This document shows positions 1 to 8,064 of a stretch of 46,933 nt of DNA, piece after piece. Position 1 is the stretch's first letter, and every line of letters starts with the position of its first letter. Under the pieces are notes generated by a model. That model searched no databases and was not told the DNA's origin. It saw only the letters and a program-made list of their open reading frames with translations. The position numbers and the translations under genes were made by a program. This stretch comes from an uncultured Brevibacillus sp. (GTDB lineage: Bacteria; Bacillota; Bacilli; Brevibacillales; Brevibacillaceae): positions 1 through 46,933 of the forward strand of contig NZ_CANMZW010000047.1 in the NCBI RefSeq assembly GCF_947502445.1. The letters run 5' to 3'.

Positions 1-44
1 GCCGCCAGCGTTCGTCCTGAGCCAGGATCAAACTCTCCAATAAA
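1..44 (-). rRNA. 16S ribosomal RNA, 5' end (partial)
   Basis: The reverse complement of the first 44 bases contains the universal 16S start region, with the GAGTTTGATCCTGGCTCAG primer site. The mature 5' end is placed near position 44 by comparison with Bacillus 16S. The gene runs off the left edge of the window. It lies just downstream of lysS on the same strand, so it is probably the first gene of an rrn operon. Confidence 0.97.
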
Positions 45-171
45 GTTTGTTACTGGTTCAAAGCTGGCAAATCATTTAATGATAGACTCATTAACGCTTT
101 CGCTGTTCAGTTTTCAAAGAGCATTTTCGCAACAACCTCTTCAGATTATCAGGTTGTCCAAGTCATGTCAA
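45..171 (-). promoter_or_regulatory. rrn leader and candidate rrn promoter
   Basis: On the minus strand a perfect TTGACA lies at 171-166. It is followed by GATAAT (150-145) after 15 bases, or by the weaker TAATCT (148-143) after 17 bases. About 100 bases of leader then precede the 16S gene, including the CTTTGAAAACTGAACA motif common in Firmicutes rRNA leaders. The exact -10 is uncertain because of the short spacer. Between here and the lysS terminator (172-321) I see no gene. Confidence 0.55.
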
Positions 172-321
172 CAACTTTTTTTCGAAGCTGTGTAACAGCG
201 ACTTCATCAATCTATCACATAACCAAGTAAAAAAGCAAGTGTTAATTTTTCATTCGGTTGTGATGGATGTATGCAATAAAGAAGAACAGGCCTTACTATA
301 CCACCTAAAAGTTTTTAGTGC

Positions 322-364
322 AAGTAAAAAATAATAGCCGCCTGAAATTCATTCAGACGGCTAT
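322..364 (-). terminator. Rho-independent terminator after lysS
   Basis: An inverted repeat (ATAGCCG...CGGCTAT with an inner CTGAA/TTCAG stem) is followed on the minus strand by TTATTTTTTAC. It lies 22 bases after the lysS stop and separates lysS from the rRNA operon. Confidence 0.85.
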
Positions 365-386
365 CCATTTTGCTAGCTTTCCTAGA

Positions 387-1907
387 TTAATCACGCGCAC
401 GCATATGCGGGAACAACAGGACATCGCGAATAGATGGAGAGTTGGTCAACAGCATCACCAAGCGGTCAATCCCGATACCGAGTCCACCTGTAGGCGGCAT
501 ACCGTATTCCAATGCCTCGATGAAATCGTCATCCATTTCATGCGCTTCATCATTTCCTGCTTCTTTTTCCAGCAGTTGAGCCTCAAAGCGCTCGCGCTGA
601 TCGATCGGATCGTTCAGCTCTGTGAATGCATTCGCATGTTCACGCGCAACGATAAACAACTCGAAACGGTCTGTAAAACGAGGGTCTTGATCGTTCTTTT
701 TCGCCAATGGAGAAATTGCCACTGGATGACCGTATACAAACGTAGGCTGAATCAGCGTATCTTCCAGCTTTTGTTCAAAGAATTCGTTGACGACGTGACC
801 AAAGGTATGATGAGGTTCTACTGAAACCCCATGCTCCTTTGCCAGAGCGCGAGCTTCGTCATCGCTCATTTCCTTCCAGAAATCAACGCCAAGCTCGTCC
901 TTGATCAAATCAACCATATGAACACGGCGCCATTTTGGTGTCAGATCGATTTCATTGCCTTGGTACTGGATTTTCATCGTACCCAGAACTTCTTGGGCAA
1001 TATGGGCAATCAGCTCTTCTGTCAACGTCATGATGTCCTGATAGTCTGCATAAGCCTCATACAGCTCAATCATTGTAAACTCAGGATTGTGTCGTGTGGA
1101 GATCCCTTCGTTACGGTAAACACGACCAATCTCATATACCTTTTCAAGACCGCCAACAATCAGACGTTTCAGATGCAGCTCAATGGCAATACGCATATAC
1201 AACTGCATGTCCAACGCATTGTGATGCGTAATAAACGGACGGGCAGATGCGCCACCAGCGATTGCATGGAGTGTAGGCGTTTCCACCTCTAGATAGCCCA
1301 GGTTGTCCAAATAACGGCGCATCGAAGTCAAAATACGGCTGCGCGTAATGAATGTATCGCGAACCTCCGGGTTGACGATCAAATCTACATAGCGCTTGCG
1401 ATAACGTGTTTCGATATCTTTTAAGCCATGATATTTTTCTGGCAACGGACGCAGAGACTTCGTCAGGTACGTTAGTTCTTTTGCTTTTACACTGAGCTCG
1501 CCCGTTTTTGTTTTGAATACAACACCCTGAACACCAAGAAGGTCTCCAATGTCGCTCAAATCAAACACCTTGTGCGTATCCTCACCAATCGTATCCTGGC
1601 GCACATAAATCTGGATTTGACCAGAACGGTCCAAGAGCTGTGCAAAGCTCGCTTTACCCATTGCACGCTTAGCCATCAAACGACCAGCAATGGTGACCAC
1701 GTTTTCTTCTGCTTCCAGCTCTTCTTTGGACTTATCAGCAAAAGCTTTCACAATATCAGCAGCATGATGAGTCTGCTGGAATTTTTTCCCGAACGGATCA
1801 AAACCCCACTCGCGAATTTGGTTCATTTTATCATGACGCACTTGCAGTAGCTCATGAAGCCCTTCCTGCTGCTGCTCTTCTTGTTGCAAATCTTGCTCGT
1901 TAGACAT
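387..1907 (-). CDS. lysS: Lysyl-tRNA synthetase, class II
   Basis: Charges tRNA-Lys with lysine using ATP, in the cytoplasm. The 506-residue protein has an N-terminal OB-fold anticodon-binding domain and a C-terminal class II catalytic domain. Motif 2 is visible as RVYRNEGISTRHNPEF and motif 3 as GLGIGIDRLVMLL near the C terminus. The start chosen is the ATG at 1907, preceded by AGAGGAG at good spacing; an open frame 13 codons longer has no such site. It is the last protein gene before the rRNA operon, as in Bacillus subtilis, except that greA sits between dusB and lysS here. Confidence 0.97.
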   Translation of the reverse strand: MSNEQDLQQEEQQQEGLHELLQVRHDKMNQIREWGFDPFGKKFQQTHHAADIVKAFADKSKEELEAEENVVTIAGRLMAKRAMGKASFAQLLDRSGQIQIYVRQDTIGEDTHKVFDLSDIGDLLGVQGVVFKTKTGELSVKAKELTYLTKSLRPLPEKYHGLKDIETRYRKRYVDLIVNPEVRDTFITRSRILTSMRRYLDNLGYLEVETPTLHAIAGGASARPFITHHNALDMQLYMRIAIELHLKRLIVGGLEKVYEIGRVYRNEGISTRHNPEFTMIELYEAYADYQDIMTLTEELIAHIAQEVLGTMKIQYQGNEIDLTPKWRRVHMVDLIKDELGVDFWKEMSDDEARALAKEHGVSVEPHHTFGHVVNEFFEQKLEDTLIQPTFVYGHPVAISPLAKKNDQDPRFTDRFELFIVAREHANAFTELNDPIDQRERFEAQLLEKEAGNDEAHEMDDDFIEALEYGMPPTGGLGIGIDRLVMLLTNSPSIRDVLLFPHMRARD

Positions 1908-1972
1908 TGTATCCACTCCTCTAAAAAATACCTGCTTTAACAACATTGTACAATGCGAATAAATAGCGATGC

Positions 1973-1997
1973 GGCGTACCTTTTTAAAAGGTACGCC
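1973..1997 (-). terminator. Inverted repeat between greA and lysS
   Basis: GGCGTACC (1973-1980) pairs perfectly with GGTACGCC (1990-1997) around a TTTTTAAAA loop, just after the greA stop. There is no T-run on the minus strand side, so it may be a weak terminator or an mRNA-stabilising hairpin rather than a full stop. A 12-base palindrome CATTGTACAATG (1944-1955) lies between it and lysS. Confidence 0.5.
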
Positions 1998-2010
1998 ACT
2001 GGGCTACTAC

Positions 2011-2487
2011 TTACAAGTTAATGTCAAGAATCTCATACTGGATTGTACCTGCTGGAACGTTTACATCAACAACTGCGCCTTTTGCTTTACCCAGAAGCGC
2101 TTGACCTACAGGAGACTCGTTGGAGATTTTGTTGTTCATTGGATCGGATTCTGCAGATCCTACGATCGTGTAATCTACCACATCTCCGAACTCCAGATCT
2201 TTCAGACGAACTCTGGAGCCTACACTTACAACTCCGGTGTCTACATCATCATTGGTGATGATACGAGCATTGCGGAGCATCTTTTCGAGAGTCAGAATAC
2301 GGCCTTCAATGAACGCTTGCTCATTTTTCGCTTCTTCGTATTCTGAGTTCTCGCTAATATCACCAAAGCTGATCGCTTCTTTAATTCGAGCCGCTACTTC
2401 CTTGCGTTTAACCGTTTTCAAATCTTCGAGCTCTTGTTCGAGTCTCGTTAAACCTTCTGGTGTAAGGATGACTTCTTTTTCAGACAT
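2011..2487 (-). CDS. greA: Transcription elongation factor GreA
   Basis: Binds RNA polymerase in the secondary channel and stimulates cleavage of backtracked RNA. At 158 residues it has the standard family length. The N-terminal coiled coil ends in the acidic tip GDISENSEY (D43, E46), which supplies the metal-coordinating residues. The C-terminal FKBP-like domain contains the SPVGQALLGKAKGAVV segment typical of the family. The ATG at 2487 has a GGGGG ribosome binding site. It lies between dusB and lysS and has its own candidate promoter upstream. Confidence 0.97.
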   Translation of the reverse strand: MSEKEVILTPEGLTRLEQELEDLKTVKRKEVAARIKEAISFGDISENSEYEEAKNEQAFIEGRILTLEKMLRNARIITNDDVDTGVVSVGSRVRLKDLEFGDVVDYTIVGSAESDPMNNKISNESPVGQALLGKAKGAVVDVNVPAGTIQYEILDINL

Positions 2488-2545
2488 GATTCAATTCCCC
2501 CGTTTTAAAAAAATGATTCCATTTGTACTGGGTAAAGTACAAAGG

Positions 2546-2575
2546 ATTATATGTAGTTGTTCTATACAATATACA
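2546..2575 (-). promoter_or_regulatory. Candidate greA promoter
   Basis: A perfect TATAAT (2551-2546, minus strand) lies about 60 bases before the greA start. The -35 is weak: TGTATA at 2575-2570 with an 18-base spacer. Immediately downstream is an 8+8 base inverted repeat, TTTGTACT(N6)AGTACAAA at 2522-2543, in operator or leader-hairpin position. Confidence 0.45.
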
Positions 2576-2599
2576 GCCAAAGCACAATAGTTGTGAGGA

Positions 2600-2635
2600 T
2601 TCAAAGGGAAAGCTGCCAGGATGGACTGGCAGCTT
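2600..2635 (-). terminator. Terminator after dusB
   Basis: AAGCTGCCAG (2610-2619 on plus) pairs perfectly with CTGGCAGCTT (2626-2635). On the minus strand the hairpin is followed by TTCCCTTTG. It ends the pab/fol/dusB transcription unit before greA. Confidence 0.75.
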
Positions 2636-2706
2636 GACTCCCAATATTACGGAGTATTATAGGATATGAAGGAACCCTTGTCAATGTCTGGAATGTGTAT
2701 CCAAAT

Positions 2707-3735
2707 CTAGTAGCTAACCGCCTCGTTTTGTGCGGTTTCCACGGGTTCTTCACTATCATCTGCGTAGTTTTCTACCCAGTCGACATAGTCTAACAGCGTG
2801 CGTCGAAGCTCTTCTTCGGTTTCGACAGCATTTACCAAATTCTTCGTTTGGGTAGCGCCACGCAGACCCTTTAAATACCAGGCTGCATGCTTGCGCATTT
2901 CAAGAACACCTACTCGTGGCCCTTTCAATGCAATCAAGCGCTCCGCATGCAGAAGACAGATTTCCATTTTTTCACGTACCGACGGTTCTGCTACCAGATC
3001 ACCTGTCGTCAAATATTGAATGGTGCGATACAGCATCCATGGATTTCCAAGTGCTGCGCGTCCAATCATGACACCATCGCAGCCGGTTGTATCCAGCATG
3101 CGGCGTGCATCTTCTGGTGTAGCAACATCACCGTTACCGATTACCGGAATGGAGACCGCTTCTTTTACTTTGCCAATCCAGCTCCAGTCTGCATGACCTT
3201 TGTACATTTGCACACGCGTACGACCATGTACAGCAATCGCACTGCCACCTGCACGTTCTACTGCGCGAGCATTATCGAGGACATACAAGTGCTCCTCGTC
3301 CCAGCCCAGTCTCATTTTCACTGTGACTGGTTTATCTACTGCGTCAACAACTGCAGAGACCACTTCGTAAATTTTATCTGGATCCAGCAGCAAACGCGCT
3401 CCTGCATCGCAGCTCGTAATTTTCGGAACAGGACAGCCCATGTTGATATCAATGATATCTGCATTGGTATTCTGGTCAACATATTTCGCCGCGCCGACCA
3501 ACGTTTCCTTGTCGCCACCAAAAATCTGCAAGCTCAGCGGTTTTTCGCGCTCATCGACAAAAAGCATATCCAGCGTCTTTTTGTTTCCGTGCATAATCGC
3601 TTTATCACTAACCATCTCTGCACATACAAGCCCAGTGCCAAACTCCTTGGCAATCAAACGAAAGGCTGGATTGCATACTCCTGCCATAGGCGCGAGTACC
3701 ACGTTATTTTTTAACTCAACATTTCCGATTTTCAT
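2707..3735 (-). CDS. dusB: tRNA-dihydrouridine synthase, DusB family
   Basis: FMN- and NADPH-dependent reduction of uridine to dihydrouridine in tRNA. The 342-residue TIM-barrel protein starts with the family signature APMAGVCNPAFR (residues 15-26). The catalytic cysteine is C101 in NMGCPVPK, and the phosphate/FMN-binding IGNGDV and GVMIGRAALGNPW segments follow. The position after folK and the YazB-like gene matches Bacillus subtilis yacF. It is probably the last gene of the folate operon, since a terminator follows. Confidence 0.95.
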   Translation of the reverse strand: MKIGNVELKNNVVLAPMAGVCNPAFRLIAKEFGTGLVCAEMVSDKAIMHGNKKTLDMLFVDEREKPLSLQIFGGDKETLVGAAKYVDQNTNADIIDINMGCPVPKITSCDAGARLLLDPDKIYEVVSAVVDAVDKPVTVKMRLGWDEEHLYVLDNARAVERAGGSAIAVHGRTRVQMYKGHADWSWIGKVKEAVSIPVIGNGDVATPEDARRMLDTTGCDGVMIGRAALGNPWMLYRTIQYLTTGDLVAEPSVREKMEICLLHAERLIALKGPRVGVLEMRKHAAWYLKGLRGATQTKNLVNAVETEEELRRTLLDYVDWVENYADDSEEPVETAQNEAVSY

Positions 3736-3802
3736 CTATATGGACCTCCTTTTCCCGTTATACAGGCGGGTTCTTGGAGAGGACAGACCTTTCCAAAAGT
3801 CA

Positions 3803-4012
3803 TTATTTATTTATAGCACATAATTCGTCGTAATCGACCTGTAAAGTGCTGGCGATCTTGCGTAGAACGGGTTCTGTAGGTGTTCTGGTTCCGCGTTCAA
3901 GTGAACCAACAAAAGACAGTGACACACCCATCTTTTCCGAAAAAGACTGTTGTGTATACCCTTTTAGCTTTCGGAACGATCTGATTCGATTTCCCAATTG
4001 ACTGTTCCCCAC
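3803..4012 (-). CDS. yazB: XRE-type helix-turn-helix regulator (YazB-like)
   Basis: A 69-residue protein that is almost entirely one Cro/C1-type helix-turn-helix: LGNRIRSFRKLKGYTQQSF leads into the recognition helix around SLSFVGSLERG. The start is GTG at 4012, with AAGGGGG seven bases upstream. This makes the gene overlap the end of folK by 49 bases, but every later start would remove the first helix. Bacillus subtilis has a small HTH gene, yazB, in the same place between folK and dusB. Its target is unknown. Confidence 0.85.
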   Translation of the reverse strand: MGNSQLGNRIRSFRKLKGYTQQSFSEKMGVSLSFVGSLERGTRTPTEPVLRKIASTLQVDYDELCAINK

Positions 4013-4494
4013 TCACGTACCCCCTTGTGATCCTCTACCAATAAAGAAAGATAGTGTTCAATCGTATGGTTGTACTCAGGCAAAGCTCCACCCTCCCATA
4101 TATCGCACAATGGTACCAGCACAAATGCTCGCTGACTGATGCCAGGATGCGGAATTACGAGATGCTCCTCTGATATGCGGGACTTCCCGTACAATAACAG
4201 ATCAATATCAATCGTACGTGGTCCCCAACGAATCGTGCGCACACGACCCAGCTCCCGCTCCACCGCCAGAGCTGTATGTAACAGCTCATCTGGAGACAGA
4301 GAGGTTTCAATAGCAATAGCCATATTCAGAAAAGCCTCCTGCTCCACGTTGCCAAAAGGCTCCGTTTCGTAAACAGAGGAAACCCGAAGGATGCGGATGC
4401 CTGGTCGATCGTTCAGCTTTTTCAACGCCTGGCGCAGAGTCTCGGCACGATCTCCCAGATTGGAACCAAGGGCGATATACGCACAGACTGTCAT
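3964..4494 (-). CDS. folK: 2-amino-4-hydroxy-6-hydroxymethyldihydropteridine diphosphokinase
   Basis: Transfers pyrophosphate from ATP to hydroxymethyldihydropterin in folate synthesis. The 176-residue protein has the N-terminal ALGSNLGDR motif (residues 9-16) and the signature GPRTIDIDLLLY (91-102), whose two aspartates bind magnesium. Start and stop overlap the neighbours: ATGA with folB upstream and 49 bases with the YazB-like gene downstream, indicating translational coupling. Confidence 0.96.
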   Translation of the reverse strand: MTVCAYIALGSNLGDRAETLRQALKKLNDRPGIRILRVSSVYETEPFGNVEQEAFLNMAIAIETSLSPDELLHTALAVERELGRVRTIRWGPRTIDIDLLLYGKSRISEEHLVIPHPGISQRAFVLVPLCDIWEGGALPEYNHTIEHYLSLLVEDHKGVREWGTVNWEIESDRSES

Positions 4495-4862
4495 AAAGCA
4501 AAATCCTCTCTTTTGCGTATCATCTCGATCGCTACACCTTCATAGTGACCCTTGATAGGTGGGTTCGGTTTCGTTACCTTCACTTTTACTTCCACCAGAG
4601 GAAATTGCGTGAACAGCTGCCGGGCAACTTCTGTGGTCAGCCTTTCCACCAGGTTGTAGCGCTCACCCTCTACTACCTTTTGCACACAGGTAAAAATCTC
4701 TGCGTAATTCACTGTATCATGTAGATCGTCACTTGCCCCCGCGCGAGATAAATCGATGGACAGCTCGAGATCGACCATAAAACGTTGTCCCAGCTCAGCT
4801 TCTGCACCATACACCCCGTGGAAACCATAAAATGACATACCGCTGAAGAAGATTTTATCCAA
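4491..4862 (-). CDS. folB: Dihydroneopterin aldolase
   Basis: Splits dihydroneopterin into hydroxymethyldihydropterin and glycolaldehyde, the step before FolK. The 123-residue length is typical of the tunnel-fold enzyme. Visible family features are FYGFHGVYGAE near the N terminus, the substrate-binding glutamate in LVERL (E73), and the catalytic lysine in VTKPNPP (K98). It overlaps folP by 8 bases and folK by 4. Confidence 0.96.
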   Translation of the reverse strand: MDKIFFSGMSFYGFHGVYGAEAELGQRFMVDLELSIDLSRAGASDDLHDTVNYAEIFTCVQKVVEGERYNLVERLTTEVARQLFTQFPLVEVKVKVTKPNPPIKGHYEGVAIEMIRKREDFAL

Positions 4863-6054
4863 CGGGAATGCCCCCCTTTAACATTGCGTCCATCATCTTG
4901 GTAACGCGCTTCATTTCCTTTACATCATGCACCCGGACCATATGACAGCCTTTCGCCACACCAAGCGCGACTGTCGCTGCTGTTCCTTCCACTCGCTCTT
5001 CTACAGGAAGGTCAAGGACATGTCCGATCATTCTTTTTCGAGAGGTAGCAAGCAAGACGGGATAACCCAAGGCAATCAGATCATCGAGACGTCGCATCGT
5101 TTCTAAATTCTGATCCACAGACTTCACAAACCCGATTCCCGGGTCGAGAATAATCTGCTCTTGTTTGACACCTGCATCCAAAGCGATCTGCACCGACTCT
5201 CGCAAATCCTTTACATAATCTGCAAAGAAATCATGGTAGTCCGTGTTTGTACGATTATGCATCAAAATAATGGGCACACCATGGCGAGCAGCAACCCCAG
5301 CCATCCGCGGATCGCGCTTGGCACCCCATACATCATTGATAATATGTGCGCCCGCCGCTAACGCCCGATCCGCGACTGTCGCTTTATACGTATCAATCGA
5401 GAGCGGAACAGCCAGCTCCTCGGATAATAAACGGATAATCGGCAATACCCGGTCAAGCTCCTGCGCTTCATCTACCGGTTCCGCTCCCGGGCGTGTTGAC
5501 TCCCCACCAATGTCGATAATGTCAGCGCCCGACTCTACCATGGCACGAGCCTGTGCCAACGCCTGATCCAAATCCACAAAGCGACCACCGTCTGAAAAGG
5601 AATCCGGCGTCACATTCAAAATCCCCATGACCAACGTCCGCTCACCAATCGGCAATACATGACGTCCACAAACCACTTCTCGTCGATTGCGCAGCTGTGC
5701 AGGTCTAGCCAAAATTTCCCGTACCTCTGCCGCCGCCGCACTCAATCCTGCTGACTTGCCCACAATACGTTGCAGTGTCTGGTCCAGCTGCTTTAGCCCA
5801 GCAAGAAGCAGGACATAAACCGTATCCTCCTTCACAGGATCAGCTGAGATGACAGCCTCTCCTCCAGCAGACAGCATGTCCTCCCGCAAAAGAAGAGCAT
5901 CTGACCTGGACAAGTTCTGTACATGAATCATCAAGCCTGCCCCCCAGTCAGCGGCTAATCGCTCGCATTCGGGAGATGCAATGCCCCTTTTTGACAGCTC
6001 CGACACCACTTCCGCATGTGTAGTCGCGTGGATTCGGAATGGATTGTACTTCAT
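4855..6054 (-). CDS. folP: Dihydropteroate synthase with N-terminal extension
   Basis: Condenses p-aminobenzoate with hydroxymethyldihydropterin diphosphate; this is the sulfonamide target. The catalytic TIM barrel starts near residue 130, with MGILNVTPDSFSDGG (143-157), then DIGGESTRPGA and the C-terminal VRVHDV. At 399 residues it is about 115 longer than the Bacillus subtilis enzyme (about 285). The extra N-terminal domain looks like a folded alpha/beta segment, with DWGAGLMIHVQNLSRSDA and DTVYVLLLAGLKQL, and I cannot assign it a function. The ATG at 6054 is used. Downstream it overlaps folB. Confidence 0.95.
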   Translation of the reverse strand: MKYNPFRIHATTHAEVVSELSKRGIASPECERLAADWGAGLMIHVQNLSRSDALLLREDMLSAGGEAVISADPVKEDTVYVLLLAGLKQLDQTLQRIVGKSAGLSAAAAEVREILARPAQLRNRREVVCGRHVLPIGERTLVMGILNVTPDSFSDGGRFVDLDQALAQARAMVESGADIIDIGGESTRPGAEPVDEAQELDRVLPIIRLLSEELAVPLSIDTYKATVADRALAAGAHIINDVWGAKRDPRMAGVAARHGVPIILMHNRTNTDYHDFFADYVKDLRESVQIALDAGVKQEQIILDPGIGFVKSVDQNLETMRRLDDLIALGYPVLLATSRKRMIGHVLDLPVEERVEGTAATVALGVAKGCHMVRVHDVKEMKRVTKMMDAMLKGGIPVG

Positions 6055-6105
6055 AGCCTTACTCCCTTTTCCGTCTTAGCATGTTGATTAGTAGCATACC
6101 ATAAT

Positions 6106-6951
6106 TTACGCTTCCATCGCTACAGAATGACGGTACGCGCGGTGCAGTTCACGAGTGAATTTTCCGTAGACAGAAAGGGCCACGTGACCATCGATCTCGC
6201 TTACCGGAACAATCTCCTGGACCGAATTCGTAACAAAGATTTCATCTGCCCGCGGCAATTCTTCCCGTCGGAATCGTCCTTCGACAATGGGGATGGATAA
6301 TTGCTTGGCTAGCGTCATTACGTGCTGGCGAGTCACTCCATCCAAAATGCCTGTGTCCAAGGAAGGCGTAAACAAGCTAGCATCCTTTATCCAAAACAGA
6401 TTGCTCACGATTCCTTCTGCCAAATAGCCGTCATGCGTCAAAAACAAGCCCTCTACATCAGGCTTTGCGCCAAGCTCTTGTTTGGCCAAAGCATTATTGA
6501 GGTAGTTGTGTGACTTGAAGCGCCTCAACCCTTCTGCAGTCTGACGCGCCAAGGATAGTGTCTGCAGCTTTTTGGGCTGAGGAGGATCGGCCAATGCAGC
6601 AACTGGTTTGGCAAACACAAATAAAGATGGCTGTTCGTAACCATCAGCGACCAACCCAACTCCTTCCGAACCTGCTGTCACGCTCAAGCGCACATACGCA
6701 TCACGCAAGTCATTGGCATCTACTGTACGCAGAATCACCTGCTTTAGCTCTTCCTTTGACCAGGCAGGACGAATTTGCAACGCCAAAAGCCCGGAGCTCA
6801 GCCGGGCATAGTGGTCATCCCACAAAAACAATTTGCGGTCGTACACGCGCAAGGTTTCAAACAAGCCGATCCCGTATAAAAATCCGTGGTCTAAAACAGA
6901 GACTGTCGCCTCTTGGGCAGGACAAATGATTCCATTCACATATACGTGCAT
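6106..6951 (-). CDS. pabC: 4-amino-4-deoxychorismate lyase
   Basis: PLP-dependent removal of pyruvate from aminodeoxychorismate, giving p-aminobenzoate. It is a fold-type IV protein of 281 residues. The catalytic lysine is in RFKSHNYLN (about residue 146), followed by the PLP-phosphate region GYLAEGIVSNLFW. The start is the ATG at 6951 with GGGAG upstream; a longer frame reaching 7068 overlaps tatC and lacks a ribosome site. In Bacillus subtilis pabC follows pabA directly; here phoX, tatA and tatC lie between them. Confidence 0.93.
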   Translation of the reverse strand: MHVYVNGIICPAQEATVSVLDHGFLYGIGLFETLRVYDRKLFLWDDHYARLSSGLLALQIRPAWSKEELKQVILRTVDANDLRDAYVRLSVTAGSEGVGLVADGYEQPSLFVFAKPVAALADPPQPKKLQTLSLARQTAEGLRRFKSHNYLNNALAKQELGAKPDVEGLFLTHDGYLAEGIVSNLFWIKDASLFTPSLDTGILDGVTRQHVMTLAKQLSIPIVEGRFRREELPRADEIFVTNSVQEIVPVSEIDGHVALSVYGKFTRELHRAYRHSVAMEA

Positions 6952-6985
6952 GTATGGTTCGCTCCCGATAATATTGTCGAGAGCA

Positions 6986-7720
6986 TCATACCACATTTTC
7001 GGATGATAGCGCAGTTTCCCGAGTGCGTTTACCGTGTATGAAACGAGAGATGGATATTGAAATTTCATACAAAATGATCAACGGCACGATGACCATGATA
7101 TCTGACAAAAAGTCTGGTGGCGTAATGGTAATGGAGATGATTGACAGCACCAAATAAGCGGGCTTACGCATTTTCGCCAGTCGATGCGGGTTTACTATAC
7201 CCAAATGACTGAGAAAAAGAACCACCACAGGCAGTTCAAACAAGAGCCCAAAAGGCAAGCACAGGTTTAGCATAAAGGTAAAGTAATCGTTCGCCGTAAT
7301 GACCAGCTCAAAATTGCCGTTTGAGAGTCCAAGGACAAACTGATACATCATCGGAAACAAAACAAAATAAGCAAACGACAGCCCAAAGAGAAACAAGAGA
7401 AACAGCGCCGGGATATACATCAAAGCCACCTTGCGCTCTCGCTCCTCCAGTGCCGGAACAACAAAACGCCATGCCTGATAAGCAGCTACAGGAATCGTCA
7501 AGGCCAAGGCACCGACTCCAGACAGTTTGATATAGATCGACAAAATATCTCCCGGACCGAGAATCGCCAGCTTTTCTCCCGAATGGTTGGCGAGTGCCTG
7601 ATAAATGTAATCGACAAATAAAAAGCAAATTACCATGCTGACTACAAGTGCCGACAAAATAATCAAAAGTCTGCGGCGCAGGTCCGTCAAATGCTCCAGA
7701 AAGGGCATTTCTTGATTCAC
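6986..7720 (-). CDS. tatC: Sec-independent (Tat) translocase subunit TatC
   Basis: Polytopic membrane receptor for twin-arginine signal peptides. The protein has about 244 residues and six membrane segments. It begins with the family-typical FLEHLTDLRRRL, and the conserved TITPPDFLSDIMVIVPLIIL region forms the last segments. The start is GTG at 7720, with GGGGGG seven bases upstream; the open frame continues 19 codons further without a site. Only 34 bases, with no terminator, separate it from pabC. The upstream tatA and PhoX genes supply its partner and probable substrate. Confidence 0.94.
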   Translation of the reverse strand: MNQEMPFLEHLTDLRRRLLIILSALVVSMVICFLFVDYIYQALANHSGEKLAILGPGDILSIYIKLSGVGALALTIPVAAYQAWRFVVPALEERERKVALMYIPALFLLFLFGLSFAYFVLFPMMYQFVLGLSNGNFELVITANDYFTFMLNLCLPFGLLFELPVVVLFLSHLGIVNPHRLAKMRKPAYLVLSIISITITPPDFLSDIMVIVPLIILYEISISISRFIHGKRTRETALSSENVV

Positions 7721-7753
7721 ATGATTTCCCCCCGAGTGAGCGGATAGAAGCCT

Positions 7754-7787
7754 AAAAGGAAAAGCGATGCGTTTCAAAGCGCACCGC
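7754..7787 (-). terminator. Terminator or attenuator between tatA and tatC
   Basis: On the minus strand GCGGTGCG pairs with CGCATCGC (eight pairs, one G-U) around an 8-base loop, then TTTTCCTTTT follows. It lies in the 84-base gap after tatA. A partial stop here would give more TatA than TatC, the ratio the Tat pathway needs. Confidence 0.6.
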
Positions 7788-7804
7788 CTTCCATCGCAAA
7801 CTGA

Positions 7805-8044
7805 TTAGTTGACTCGTTTCAACGCATCCTCGCTGCTACTTACGGATAGATCAACGACTGCGTCCTTTTGAGGCTTGTCCTTGTCATCGTCGTCATCCTT
7901 GGTCAAATCTTTGGCGGCTGATTTGAATTCTGTCAGGGTACGTCCAAAAGCGCGACCGATCTCAGGCAGTTTACTTGGTCCAAAAATGACCAAAGCAATG
8001 ATCAGGATCAAAATCAGACCAGGAATTCCAATGCTGGATAACAT
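7805..8044 (-). CDS. tatA: Sec-independent (Tat) translocase subunit TatA
   Basis: Pore-forming subunit of the twin-arginine translocase. The 79-residue protein has a short N-terminal membrane helix, then the hinge FGPSKLPEIGR, an amphipathic helix (AFGRTLTEFKSAAKDL) and a charged tail with a DDDDDKDK run. This is the standard TatA layout. It lies 20 bases downstream of the PhoX-type phosphatase gene. Confidence 0.95.
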   Translation of the reverse strand: MLSSIGIPGLILILIIALVIFGPSKLPEIGRAFGRTLTEFKSAAKDLTKDDDDDKDKPQKDAVVDLSVSSSEDALKRVN

Positions 8045-8064
8045 ATTTTGCTACACTCCTTGTC

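Noticed and set aside
318..824. Plus-strand open frame opposite lysS
   Set aside because: Antisense shadow of a highly conserved gene; crosses the lysS terminator.
1921..1960. lysS promoter TTGTAC-17-TATTTT
   Set aside because: The -10 is poor and would place the start within the ribosome site.
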